Positions 40,914 through 51,300 of a stretch of DNA of 64,000 bases are shown here, in pieces; position 1 is the first letter of the stretch; each line of letters begins with the position of its first letter. The DNA is taken from the NCBI GenBank assembly GCA_910585965.1, contig CAJUHH010000017.1, positions 10,010 through 74,009 on the forward strand. Direction: 5' to 3'. The DNA comes from an uncultured Lachnospiraceae bacterium (GTDB lineage: Bacteria; Bacillota; Clostridia; Lachnospirales; Lachnospiraceae). The position numbers and the translations under genes are program-made. The notes beneath the pieces were generated by a model, which ran no database searches, was not told the origin of the DNA, and worked only from the letters and a program-made list of their open reading frames with translations.

Positions 40914-43031
40914 TTATTTCGTCTTAGCTGCTAATACCTTCTCTTGCACGCTCTTCGGCACCTGTTCGTATTTCTCGAAGAACATCGAATAGTTGCCGCG
41001 TCCCTGCGTCCTAGAACGAAGGTCTGTAGAATAGCCGAACATTTCAGCCAGCGGAACAAAGCCTTTCACCAGCTTGCCGCCTCCGATGTCTTCCATGCCT
41101 TCGATACGTCCGCGGCGCGAGTTGATATCGCCGATAACATCGCCCATATACTCTTCCGGCATTGTAACTTCCACCTTCATGATCGGCTCGAGAAGAACCG
41201 GATTGCCCTTCTTCATCGCTTCCTTGAATGCCATGGAACCAGCAATATGGAATGCCATTTCGGAAGAATCGACTTCATGGTAGGAACCGTCGTATACATT
41301 GGCATGTACGCCGAGTACCGGGAAACCTCCCAGAATACCTGCCTTGGTCGCCTCTTCGATGCCTTCGCCTACTGCAGGAATATATTCCTTCGGAATAGCG
41401 CCGCCCACAACGGTAGATTCATATTTAAATGTTTCTTCGCCGTTCGGATCCATAGGCTCGAATTTAACTTTACAATGTCCATACTGCCCGCGTCCGCCGG
41501 ACTGTTTCGCATATTTGTATTCCTGGTCTACCGGCTTTGTGAAGGTTTCTTTGTAAGCAACCTGAGGAGCGCCTACGTTAGCTTCCACTTTGTATTCACG
41601 CAGAAGCCTGTCTACGATGATCTCCAAGTGAAGCTCTCCCATGCCGGCAATAATGGTCTGGCCCGTTTCCTGATCCGTATGGGCACGGAAAGTAGGATCT
41701 TCTTCTGCAAGTTTTGCCAAAGCCTCTCCCATCTTGCCCTGGCCCGCTTTTGTCTTCGGCTCGATTGCCAGCTCGATAACGGGTTCCGGGAACTCCATGG
41801 ATTCCAGAATAACCGGATGCTGCTCATCACAGATAGTATCACCTGTCGTAGTAATTTTAAACCCTACCGCAGCAGCAATATCGCCGGAATAAACCTTGTC
41901 AAGCTCCGCCCTTTTATTCGCGTGCATCTGAAGGATACGTCCCACGCGCTCTTTTTTATCTTTTGTTGCATTCAATACATAGGAGCCGGAATTCATTGTA
42001 CCGGAATAAACCCTGAAAAATGCCAGCTTGCCGACAAACGGGTCAGCCATGATCTTAAATGCCAAAGCTGAGAAAGGTTCATCATCGGATGAATGTCTTT
42101 CCACTTCATTTCCGTCCAAATCCGTTCCTTTGATTGCAGGGATATCAATCGGTGAAGGCATGAATTCCAAAATAGCATCCAAAAGCTTCTGAACGCCTTT
42201 ATTTCTGTAAGCGGTTCCACAGCAAACAGGAATCGCCGTACATTCACAGGTCGCTTTCCTCAAGCCTGCCTTCAGCTGATCATTAGAAGGTTCTTCCCCT
42301 TCCAGATACATCATCATCAGGTCGTCGTCCAGTTCGCTGATCTTTTCCACCAGCTCAGAACGATAGAGTTCTGCTTCGTCCTTCATATCCTCCGGGATTT
42401 CTACGATCGAAATATCCTCGCCCTTTTCATCATTGTAAATATACGCTTTCATCTCGAACAAATCGATGATTCCCTTGAATTCATCTTCTTTGCCGATCGG
42501 AAGCTGAATGCAGATAGCATTTTTGCCAAGCCTTGTCTTGATCTGTTCTACCGCACCATAAAAATCTGCGCCTAAAATGTCCATCTTATTGATGAATGCC
42601 ATTCTCGGCACGTTGTAAGTGTCAGCCTGACGCCATACGTTTTCCGACTGAGGCTCTACTCCACCCTTTGCACAAAAGACGCCTACTGCGCCGTCAAGTA
42701 CACGGAGTGAACGCTCAACTTCCACCGTAAAGTCAACGTGTCCCGGCGTATCGATAATATTGATACGGTGTTCCAATGCACCCGGCTTCGGTTTGCATTC
42801 TTCCTGTTCCGTCCAGTGACATGTCGTAGCGGCTGATGTGATTGTAATTCCTCGCTCCTGCTCCTGTTCCATCCAGTCCATGGTAGCAGTTCCTTCATGA
42901 GTATCACCAATTTTATAATTAACACCGGTATAATACAAGATACGTTCCGTCAGAGTCGTCTTACCCGCATCTATATGAGCCATGATACCGATGTTCCTGG
43001 TTCTCTCTAATGGATATTCTCTTCCAGCCAA
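40914..43031 (-). CDS. fusA: Elongation factor G
   Basis: A 705-residue translocase GTPase with the P-loop AHIDAGKTTLTERIL, switch II DTPGHVDF, NKMDILGAD and the domain IV/V stretch GGFPVLGV ... GRGNYSMFFEKYE typical of FusA. It catalyses ribosome translocation and, with RRF, recycling. The start codon is TTG at 43031 after AAAGGAGG; no ATG fits. It is 14 bases after rpsG. Confidence 0.98.
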   Translation of the reverse strand: MAGREYPLERTRNIGIMAHIDAGKTTLTERILYYTGVNYKIGDTHEGTATMDWMEQEQERGITITSAATTCHWTEQEECKPKPGALEHRINIIDTPGHVDFTVEVERSLRVLDGAVGVFCAKGGVEPQSENVWRQADTYNVPRMAFINKMDILGADFYGAVEQIKTRLGKNAICIQLPIGKEDEFKGIIDLFEMKAYIYNDEKGEDISIVEIPEDMKDEAELYRSELVEKISELDDDLMMMYLEGEEPSNDQLKAGLRKATCECTAIPVCCGTAYRNKGVQKLLDAILEFMPSPIDIPAIKGTDLDGNEVERHSSDDEPFSALAFKIMADPFVGKLAFFRVYSGTMNSGSYVLNATKDKKERVGRILQMHANKRAELDKVYSGDIAAAVGFKITTTGDTICDEQHPVILESMEFPEPVIELAIEPKTKAGQGKMGEALAKLAEEDPTFRAHTDQETGQTIIAGMGELHLEIIVDRLLREYKVEANVGAPQVAYKETFTKPVDQEYKYAKQSGGRGQYGHCKVKFEPMDPNGEETFKYESTVVGGAIPKEYIPAVGEGIEEATKAGILGGFPVLGVHANVYDGSYHEVDSSEMAFHIAGSMAFKEAMKKGNPVLLEPIMKVEVTMPEEYMGDVIGDINSRRGRIEGMEDIGGGKLVKGFVPLAEMFGYSTDLRSRTQGRGNYSMFFEKYEQVPKSVQEKVLAAKTK

Positions 43032-43045
43032 GGGTTTTTCCTCCT

Positions 43046-43516
43046 TTAGAATCTGTAATGCGCAAATGCTTTATTAGCCTCTGCCATCTTGTGCATATCT
43101 TCTTTCCTCTTTACTGCTGCTCCCGTATTGTTCGCCGCATCGAGGATCTCGTTTGCCAGTCTGTCTTTCATGGTTTTCTCGCCTCTCTTGCGGGAAAACA
43201 TGGTCAGCCAGCGAAGAGCCAGAGCCTGGCGCCTATCCGGCCTTACTTCGATCGGAACCTGATAGGTAGCGCCGCCGATACGCCTTGCTTTTACTTCAAG
43301 GACAGGCATGATATTGTTCATCGCTTCCTCGAAAACTTCAAGCGCCGGTTTGCCAGCCTTCTCTTCTACTGTAGCAAATGCACCGTATACGATTTTCTGG
43401 GCAACGCCTTTCTTACCATCCAGCATAATGTTGTTGATAAGTTTGGTTACTACCTTATTATCGTATAAAGGATCTGCCAATACATCTCTTTTCTGAATAT
43501 GTCCTTTACGTGGCAC
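43046..43516 (-). CDS. rpsG: 30S ribosomal protein S7
   Basis: 156 residues starting at GTG (43516), MPRKGHIQKRDVLADPLYDN, with the 16S-binding VVTKLINNIMLDGKKG and the C-terminal HKMAEANKAFAHYRF. It is the primary binder of the 16S 3' domain. AAGGAGGG sets the start; the frame is open 12 codons further but without a site. In many bacteria S7 represses its own operon through the rpsL-rpsG spacer, which here is 310 bases long and carries strong hairpins. Confidence 0.97.
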   Translation of the reverse strand: MPRKGHIQKRDVLADPLYDNKVVTKLINNIMLDGKKGVAQKIVYGAFATVEEKAGKPALEVFEEAMNNIMPVLEVKARRIGGATYQVPIEVRPDRRQALALRWLTMFSRKRGEKTMKDRLANEILDAANNTGAAVKRKEDMHKMAEANKAFAHYRF

Positions 43517-43535
43517 GTTTCTTCCCTCCTTATTA

Positions 43536-43628
43536 ATTTGTAACGATTTCATCGTTACAAATCGAAATTTGCCTTTGGCAAATTTCCTACCGCCTTTTTA
43601 TAAGCGATATTCCATTTGGCAAATTTCC
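43536..43628 (-). promoter_or_regulatory. Tandem hairpins in the rpsL-rpsG spacer
   Basis: A perfect 12-bp stem ATTTGTAACGAT (43536-43547) / ATCGTTACAAAT (43551-43562) lies just upstream of the rpsG ribosome binding site. Next to it is GAAATTTGCC-ttt-GGCAAATTTC (43564-43586), whose right arm GGCAAATTTCC is repeated at 43618-43628. The repeat could pair alternatively with the left arm, giving two exclusive folds. They are candidates for S7 autoregulation or RNA processing. The rest of the spacer to 43826 shows nothing clear. Confidence 0.5.
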
Positions 43629-43826
43629 TTTTGCTCCGAATCTCGTCACCTGAATAATTCAACGGTACTCACATGTTGAGATACTAATGTGTTCGTGCGG
43701 TTTTCTAATCAATAATTACGCTAATATAAGCCGCTGCAAAAGCAACGCCCCTTATTTCACACATGGTGACGCATACTGCAGAATTCCAACACAAATTAGT
43801 ACTGTTTTGTGGTACAAAAATCCTAA

Positions 43827-44246
43827 TTACTTACCAGCTTTAGGTCTCTTAGCGCCGTATTTGGAACGGGCCTGCCTTCTGTTAGCGACTCCTGCTGTAT
43901 CGAGCGTACCTCTGATTACATGGTATCTCGTACCGGGCAGATCCTTTACCCTTCCGCCCCTGATCAGGACAACGCTGTGCTCCTGCAGGTTATGTCCTTC
44001 ACCCGGAATATAGCTTGTTACTTCGATTCCGTTAGAAAGGCGTACCCTGGCGATTTTTCTGAGCGCTGAGTTAGGCTTCTTAGGAGTTGCTGTCTTAACA
44101 GCCGTACAAACGCCTCTTTTCTGAGGAGAAGAAGTTTCGATCGCTTTCTTATGAAGAGAGTTATACCCTTTCTGAAGAGCCGGCGCTGTTGACTTCTTAA
44201 CGGATGTCTGACGTCCTTTTCTTACTAACTGATTAAATGTTGGCAT
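43827..44246 (-). CDS. rpsL: 30S ribosomal protein S12
   Basis: A 139-residue S12 with MPTFNQLVRKGRQ, the decoding-centre loop TPKKPNSALRKIARVRL (Lys at the streptomycin position, so wild type there), EGHNLQEHSVVLIRGGRVKD LPG and the basic tail KYGAKRPKAGK. It is the first gene of the str operon, following the strong promoter at 44376-44404. Confidence 0.98.
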   Translation of the reverse strand: MPTFNQLVRKGRQTSVKKSTAPALQKGYNSLHKKAIETSSPQKRGVCTAVKTATPKKPNSALRKIARVRLSNGIEVTSYIPGEGHNLQEHSVVLIRGGRVKDLPGTRYHVIRGTLDTAGVANRRQARSKYGAKRPKAGK

Positions 44247-44375
44247 TCTGTTTCACCTCCTGTGGTATAAACTGTATAAAATGTGTTCGTCCTATGTGCT
44301 GTACCCTGCCAGTTTATGTGCTTCGCAGGTTTTCATGCACACAAAAATATGATGCATTTACATGCACACTTTGAT

Positions 44376-44404
44376 AGTATAAGTGCTTAAGATGGCGTTG
44401 TCAA
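44376..44404 (-). promoter_or_regulatory. Promoter of the rpsL-rpsG-fusA-tuf operon
   Basis: TTGACA (44399-44404), 17 bp, TATACT (44376-44381) on the minus strand: a near-consensus promoter 130 bases before rpsL. Confidence 0.8.
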
Positions 44405-44454
44405 TAGGTTTTCGGGAAAATTCATGGAAATCGTTTTTCAAAACAAACATAAAG

Positions 44455-44499
44455 TACCGGCGTGGAAGCTCCAGATTCGGTCCGCCCCCAACGCCGGTA
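44455..44499 (-). terminator. Hairpin after rpoC
   Basis: TACCGGCGT (44455-44463) pairs with ACGCCGGTA (44491-44499), 9 bp with a 27-base loop. On the minus strand it follows rpoC by 58 bases and continues as CTTTATGTTTG. It probably ends the rpoBC transcript before the str promoter. Confidence 0.5.
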
Positions 44500-44557
44500 T
44501 ATCCTTTAAGTCAAATCACGCTTCGGACAAAAGTCGTTGTCAAATTGCCCAAGGCTT

Positions 44558-47500
44558 TTATTCCGTTTCCTCATCTTCATCGATTTCCGAGTCATATGCT
44601 TCATCAGAATCGTACGCTTCCTCCGAATCTATATCCTCTTCAAACTCCATTTCTTCCGCATCGTCTTCGAAATTTTCATCTTCAAAGTCTTCGCTTTCGA
44701 ACCCTTCTTCCTCATAATCATCTTCCGTAAAAGAAATGGTTCCCATCAGGTTATTGTCCGAATCCAGCACTGTATTCCGATATCTCTTCATTCCAGTACC
44801 GGCAGGAATCAGCTTGCCGATGATTACGTTTTCTTTCAAACCGATGAGAGGATCGATCTTTCCTTTGATCGCCGCCTCCGTCAGAACCTTCGTCGTCTCC
44901 TGGAAAGATGCCGCTGACAGGAAGGAATTGGTTGCTAAAGCCGCTTTTGTAATACCGAGCATTACCTGTTTGCCGTCTGCCGGTTCTTTTCCTTCTGCAA
45001 TCAGCCTTTCGTTCATGTCTTCATATTCCAGGATATCTACCAGCGTGCCAGGCAGGAATTCCGCATCGCCGTTATTCTCGATGCGTACCTTTTTCAGCAT
45101 CTGACGTACAATAACCTCGATATGCTTATCGCTGATATCAACACCCTGCAGACGGTATACTCTCTGAACTTCGCGGAGCATATAATCCTGGACTGCACGC
45201 ACTCCTTTGATCTTCAGCAAGTCGTGTGGATTCACGCTGCCTTCGGTCAGCTCGTCGCCGGCTTCCAGAACTGCCCCGTCCATGATCTTGATCCTGGAAC
45301 CATAAGGAATCAGATACGTCTTGGATTCGCCTGTTTCCTCATTGGTAATCACGATTTCCCGCTTCTTCTTTGTATCCTTGATCGTCGCGAGGCCGCCGAA
45401 TTCAGCGATAATCGCAAGCCCCTTGGGTTTTCTTGCTTCAAAAAGCTCTTCGACACGGGGAAGACCCTGTGTGATGTCATCGCCCGCAACGCCGCCTGTG
45501 TGGAAAGTACGCATCGTCAGCTGGGTACCCGGCTCGCCGATGGACTGCGCCGCAATAATGCCGACTGCTTCTCCGACCTGGACTGCTTCGCCCGTCGCCA
45601 TGTTTGCGCCGTAGCATTTTGCGCAGATGCCGTTATGGGAACGGCATGCCAGAATCGTACGGATCTTGACCTCCTCGATCGGCTCGCCCTTTTCATTCAC
45701 TCCCACGCTCAATATCCTTGCCGCGCGGCTAGGCGTGATCATATGGTTCTTTTTAACAATAATATTTCCATCCCTGTCCTTAATATCCTCACAGGAATAT
45801 CTTCCGTTGATCCTGTCTTTTAATCCTTCGATGGTTTCCTTCCCGTCCATAAACGCTTTTACCGTCATTCCCGGAATCTCGTCCCTGCCTTCGCTACAAT
45901 CCACTTCGCGGATAATCAGCTCCTGGGATACATCCACCATACGCCTTGTCAGATACCCGGAGTCCGCTGTACGCAGAGCCGTATCGGACAAACCTTTACG
46001 TGCGCCGTGTGCGGACATAAAGTATTCCAGAACGTCCAGTCCTTCACGGAAGTTGGATTTGATCGGCAGTTCGATCGTCCTTCCCGTCGTATCTGCCATC
46101 AGTCCGCGCATGCCTGCCAGCTGTTTGATCTGCTGGTTGGAACCGCGGGCGCCGGAATCCGCCATCATAAAGATATTGTTATATTTATCCAGTCCTGACA
46201 GCAGCACGTCCGTCAGTTCTTTATCCGTTTCATTCCATGTTTCCACTACCGCACGGTATCTTTCCTCTTCGGTAATCAGCCCCCTCCTGTAATTCTGGGA
46301 TATCCTGTCTACCGTCATCTGCGCCCGGTCGAGCATTTCCTGCTTCTGCGCCGGAACCGTCATATCCGAAATGGATACGGTCATCGCCGCTTTTGTGGAA
46401 TATTTATAACCAGTCGATTTGATCAGGTCGAGTACCTCAGCCGTTTTGGAAGCGCCGTGGGTATTGATTACTTTTTCCAGAATCTGTTTCAACTGCTTCT
46501 TTCCTACATGGAAATCCACTTCCAGCTTCAGCAGATTGTTCGGATCGGACCGGTCAATAAAGCCCAAATCCTGAGGCAGAATCTCATTGAAAAGGAAACG
46601 CCCTAATGTGGACTCCACATTGCCGCTCACCATTTCCCCTTCTTCATTGCGCTTGCTTACCCTCACCGTAATTTTGGAATGCAAGGTACAGCATCCGTTT
46701 TCATAAGCGAGAATTGCTTCATTTACATTTTTGTAAAAATTCCCCTCTCCTTTCGCCCCAGGCCTTTCCTGTGTCAGATAGTAAATACCGAGCACCATAT
46801 CCTGGGAAGGAACAGCCACCGGCCCGCCGTCGGAGGGCTTCAGCAAATTGTTCGGGGAGAGCAGCAGGAACCGGCACTCTGCCTGTGCTTCCACGGAAAG
46901 AGGAAGATGCACCGCCATCTGGTCCCCGTCAAAGTCCGCATTAAAAGCCGTACATACGAGGGGATGCAGCTTGATTGCCTTGCCTTCTACTAAAATCGGT
47001 TCAAAAGCCTGAATTCCCAGCCTGTGGAGCGTGGGAGCGCGGTTCAGCATAACGGGATGCTCTTTGATGACCTCTTCCAAGACATCCCATACCTGCGTAT
47101 CCAGCCTTTCCACTAATTTTTTTGCATTCTTAATGTTCTGCGATATTCCTTTTGCCACCAGTTCTTTCATAACAAAAGGCTTGAAAAGTTCGATCGCCAT
47201 CTCTTTGGGCAGTCCGCACTGGTATATTTTCAGTTCCGGCCCTACCACGATAACTGAACGACCGGAATAATCCACACGTTTGCCGAGAAGGTTCTGGCGA
47301 AAACGCCCTGACTTTCCTTTCAGCATATCGGAAAGGGATTTTAACGCCCTGTTGCCCGGCCCTGTCACCGGCCTTCCCCTTCTGCCGTTATCGATCAAAG
47401 CATCTACCGCCTCCTGGAGCATTCTTTTCTCATTACGCACGATAATATCCGGCGCGCCAAGCTCCAGAAGCCTCTTCAAACGGTTATTCCTGTTAATAAT

Positions 47501-48307
47501 CCTTCTATATAAATCATTCAAATCCGATGTCGCGAAACGTCCCCCGTCCAGCTGTACCATCGGGCGCAGATCCGGCGGAATGACCGGGATGGCATCCATG
47601 ATCATCCATGACGGCTGATTGCCGGATTCCCGGAAAGCTTCCACGACTTCCAGCCTCTTGATGATCCTCGCGCGCTTCTGCCCTGTGGATTCCCGCAAAC
47701 CCGTTTTCAATTCTGCCGCCTCTGTTTCCAAGTCGATCGCCTCCAGCAGCTCCTTGATCGCCTCCGCTCCCATGCCTACGCGGAAACGGCTTCCCCAGGT
47801 CTCTCTCGCATCCTGGTATTCTTTTTCAGACAATACCTGCTTGTAATCCATGTCCGTATCGCCGGCATCCAATACAATATAGGATGCAAAATACAATACT
47901 TTTTCCAGCACTCTCGGCGACAAATCGAGAATCAGCCCCATACGGCTGGGGATCCCTTTAAAATACCAGATATGGGATACCGGGGCCGCCAGTTCGATAT
48001 GCCCCATACGTTCCCTCCTCACGCTGGCTTTCGTGACTTCCACGCCGCAGCGGTCACAGACAACGCCTTTGTACCTGATCTTTTTATATTTGCCGCAATG
48101 ACATTCCCAGTCTTTGCTCGGCCCGAATATCCTCTCGCAGAACAAGCCTTCTTTTTCCGGTTTCAATGTCCTGTAATTAATGGTTTCCGGCTTGGTTACT
48201 TCGCCTCTGGACCATTCCCTGATCTTTTCCGGAGATGCTAAACCAATTTTAATCGCGTCAAATGTCATTGGTTGATACGTTTCCTGTCTTATTTCTGGCA
48301 TCTTCAC
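44558..48307 (-). CDS. rpoC: RNA polymerase subunit beta'
   Basis: A 1249-residue beta' with the zinc-binding CHCGKYKKIRYKGVVCDRCG, the catalytic NADFDGDQMAVH (Mg-binding aspartates), the bridge and trigger regions (SGARGSNQQIKQLAGMRGLM, MRTFHTGGVAG), and the second zinc site (CRSHNGICAKCYG). The C-terminal 60 residues are a very acidic tail (EEEGFESEDFEDENFEDD), beyond the conserved end. It starts at GTG 48307 or ATG 48301 after AAAGGAATG. It is 32 bases after rpoB. Confidence 0.97.
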   Translation of the reverse strand: MKMPEIRQETYQPMTFDAIKIGLASPEKIREWSRGEVTKPETINYRTLKPEKEGLFCERIFGPSKDWECHCGKYKKIRYKGVVCDRCGVEVTKASVRRERMGHIELAAPVSHIWYFKGIPSRMGLILDLSPRVLEKVLYFASYIVLDAGDTDMDYKQVLSEKEYQDARETWGSRFRVGMGAEAIKELLEAIDLETEAAELKTGLRESTGQKRARIIKRLEVVEAFRESGNQPSWMIMDAIPVIPPDLRPMVQLDGGRFATSDLNDLYRRIINRNNRLKRLLELGAPDIIVRNEKRMLQEAVDALIDNGRRGRPVTGPGNRALKSLSDMLKGKSGRFRQNLLGKRVDYSGRSVIVVGPELKIYQCGLPKEMAIELFKPFVMKELVAKGISQNIKNAKKLVERLDTQVWDVLEEVIKEHPVMLNRAPTLHRLGIQAFEPILVEGKAIKLHPLVCTAFNADFDGDQMAVHLPLSVEAQAECRFLLLSPNNLLKPSDGGPVAVPSQDMVLGIYYLTQERPGAKGEGNFYKNVNEAILAYENGCCTLHSKITVRVSKRNEEGEMVSGNVESTLGRFLFNEILPQDLGFIDRSDPNNLLKLEVDFHVGKKQLKQILEKVINTHGASKTAEVLDLIKSTGYKYSTKAAMTVSISDMTVPAQKQEMLDRAQMTVDRISQNYRRGLITEEERYRAVVETWNETDKELTDVLLSGLDKYNNIFMMADSGARGSNQQIKQLAGMRGLMADTTGRTIELPIKSNFREGLDVLEYFMSAHGARKGLSDTALRTADSGYLTRRMVDVSQELIIREVDCSEGRDEIPGMTVKAFMDGKETIEGLKDRINGRYSCEDIKDRDGNIIVKKNHMITPSRAARILSVGVNEKGEPIEEVKIRTILACRSHNGICAKCYGANMATGEAVQVGEAVGIIAAQSIGEPGTQLTMRTFHTGGVAGDDITQGLPRVEELFEARKPKGLAIIAEFGGLATIKDTKKKREIVITNEETGESKTYLIPYGSRIKIMDGAVLEAGDELTEGSVNPHDLLKIKGVRAVQDYMLREVQRVYRLQGVDISDKHIEVIVRQMLKKVRIENNGDAEFLPGTLVDILEYEDMNERLIAEGKEPADGKQVMLGITKAALATNSFLSAASFQETTKVLTEAAIKGKIDPLIGLKENVIIGKLIPAGTGMKRYRNTVLDSDNNLMGTISFTEDDYEEEGFESEDFEDENFEDDAEEMEFEEDIDSEEAYDSDEAYDSEIDEDEETE

Positions 48308-48339
48308 ACATTCCTTTCTTTTCGGACTGCTATTATTTT

Positions 48340-51300
48340 TTACTCATCATAAGATTCCACATATTCGGCCTCGTCATCCAATGCCAATTCCAGATCTTCT
48401 TCCAGATCGTCTGCACTGACTAACTCTCCGCTGTCCTCATCGAATTCCTGTTTCTGATAACCCATAGAACCCAAAGACTCCTGCTCATAATCGTAATTCC
48501 TGGAATCCCCTTCCATCTCATAACGGTAATCGGTATCTCCGTAATCGATCGTTTCCATGATCTCCACTTCCGTGTGGTCTTCACGGAGAACGCGTACATC
48601 AAGCCCCAATGACTGCAATTCCTTCAAAAGCACCTTGAACGATTCTGGAATGCCAGGTTCAGGAATATTATCGCCTTTAATGATTGCCTCGTAGGTCTTC
48701 ACGCGCCCGATCACATCATCGGACTTCACAGTCAGAATTTCCTGCAACGTATAAGATGCGCCGTATGCTTCCAGCGCCCAAACTTCCATCTCGCCGAATC
48801 TCTGTCCGCCGAACTGCGCCTTACCGCCTAACGGCTGCTGTGTCACCAGCGAATAAGGGCCGGTAGAACGCGCATGGATCTTATCGTCTACCAGATGGTG
48901 CAGCTTCAGGTAATGCATGTGTCCTATTGTCACCGGGCTGTCAAAATATTCCCCCGTCCGGCCGTCGCGGAGCCTTACCTTTCCATCCCTGGAAATGGGT
49001 ACTCCTTTCCAAAGCTCTCTATGATCCCTGTTTTCATACAAGTAATCCATCACTTCGGGAAGCAGTTCATCCTTATGCTTCTTCTCAAACTCTTCCCATT
49101 CCAGATTGACATAATCATTGGCAAGGTCGAGCGTATCCATAATATCTATTTCATTCGCGCCGTCAAATACCGGCGTCGCCACATTAAATCCAAGCGCTTT
49201 TGCAGCCAGGGACAAGTGAATCTCCAATACCTGTCCAATATTCATACGGGACGGCACGCCCAGAGGATTTAATACGATATCCAGCGGACGGCCATTCGGA
49301 AGATACGGCATATCTTCTACCGGAAGCACCCTGGAAACAACGCCTTTGTTTCCATGGCGGCCCGCCATCTTATCCCCTACGGATATCTTCCTTTTCTGTG
49401 CGATATAAATACGTACTGCCTGGTTGACCCCGGGAGAGAGTTCATCGCCGTTTTCCCTTGTAAATACTTTGGCATCCACTACGATACCGTATTCCCCGTG
49501 AGGTACTTTCAAAGAAGTATCCCTTACTTCCCTCGCCTTCTCACCGAAAATAGCCCGCAGAAGCCTTTCCTCCGCAGTAAGCTCCGTTTCACCCTTCGGC
49601 GTCACCTTGCCCACCAGTATATCCCCGGCGCGCACTTCCGCCCCGATGCGGATAATGCCTCTTTCGTCCAAGTCTTTCAAGGCATCCTCGCCGACTCCGG
49701 CCACATCCCTCGTGATCTCTTCCGGTCCCAGCTTGGTATCCCTTGCTTCTGCTTCGTACTCTTCTATATGAACGGATGTATACACATCCTCTTGTACCAG
49801 TCTTTCACTCAAAAGAACTGCGTCCTCGTAATTGTATCCCTCCCAGGTCATAAAACCAATGAGCGGATTTTTCCCTAACGCCAGCTCGCCGTCAGACGTG
49901 GACGGACCGTCCGCGATCACCTGTCCTTTTTCTACATGGTCGCCCTTAAGAACAATAGGCTTCTGGTTATAGCAGTTGGACTGGTTGCTCCTCGAAAACT
50001 TGGTCAGGCGGTATTCATCCCTTTCGCCGTCATCATAGTCAATCTTAATGATCCTTGATGAAACATAGCTGACCGTTCCTGCTTTTTTTGCCACCACGCA
50101 TACGCCCGAGTCCACCGCCGCCTTCGGTTCCATGCCCGTGCCTACCACCGGCGCTTCCGTATCCAGAAGCGGAACTGCCTGGCGCTGCATGTTGGAACCC
50201 ATCAGGGCGCGGTTTGCATCATCATTTTCCAGGAAAGGTATCAACGCCGTCGCCACCGAGAATACCATCTTCGGGGATACATCCATATAATCAAACATGG
50301 CCTTCGGATATTCGGAAGTTTCATCTTTATAACGGCCGGAAACGGTATTTCTCACAAAATACCCGTCTTTATCCAAAGCCTCATTCGCCTGTGCCACATG
50401 ATAGTTATCTTCCTCGTCCGCCGTCATATAGACCACTTCATCCGTTACGCGCGGATTAGCCGGATCCGTTTTGTCTATTTTACGGTATGGCGCTTCCACG
50501 AAACCGTATTCATTAATTCTCGCATAACTTGCCAGCGAATTGATCAGCCCAATGTTCGGACCTTCCGGCGTCTCAATCGGACACATCCTTCCATAATGGG
50601 AATAATGTACGTCTCGCACCTCAAACCCCGCCCGGTCCCTGGAAAGGCCGCCCGGCCCCAATGCGGAAAGACGGCGCTTATGTGTCAGCTCGCCCAAAGG
50701 ATTGTTCTGGTCCATAAACTGGGACAGCTGGGAAGAACCGAAAAATTCTTTGACCGCCGCCTGCACCGGCTTGATATTGATCAATATCTGCGGGGAAATC
50801 TCCTCCGCATCGTGGGTTGTCATTCTTTCACGAACTACCCTCTCCAGCCTGGACAAACCGATACGATACTGGTTCTGCAGCAGTTCGCCCACCGCCCTGA
50901 TACGGCGGTTGCCCAAATGGTCGATATCATCATGGTTTCCAATCCCATACTCCAGATGAATATTATAATTAATGGAAGCAAGAATATCTTCCTTCGTAAT
51001 ATGCTTCGGTATCAATTCATGCACATTCTTCTGGATGGCCTCTGCCAGTTCCTCCGCATTATCAGCATACTCTTCCAGAATCTGTGCCAGAACAGGATAA
51101 TAAACCAGTTCCGTAATGCCCAATTCTTTGGGATTGCAGTCCACAAAATTCGTAATATCCACCATCATATTGGAAAGGATCTTTACATTCTTTTCCTCCG
51201 TCTGGATATATACATAAGGCACCGCCGCGTTCTGTATCGCATCCGCAAGCTCAGCCGTCGCCTTCGTGCCAGCCGCCGCCAGCACTTCGCCTGTCGTCGT

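Noticed and set aside
39846..42071. Long plus-strand frames opposite tuf and fusA
   Set aside because: They mirror highly expressed conserved genes with biased codons, have no starts with ribosome binding sites and no domain patterns.
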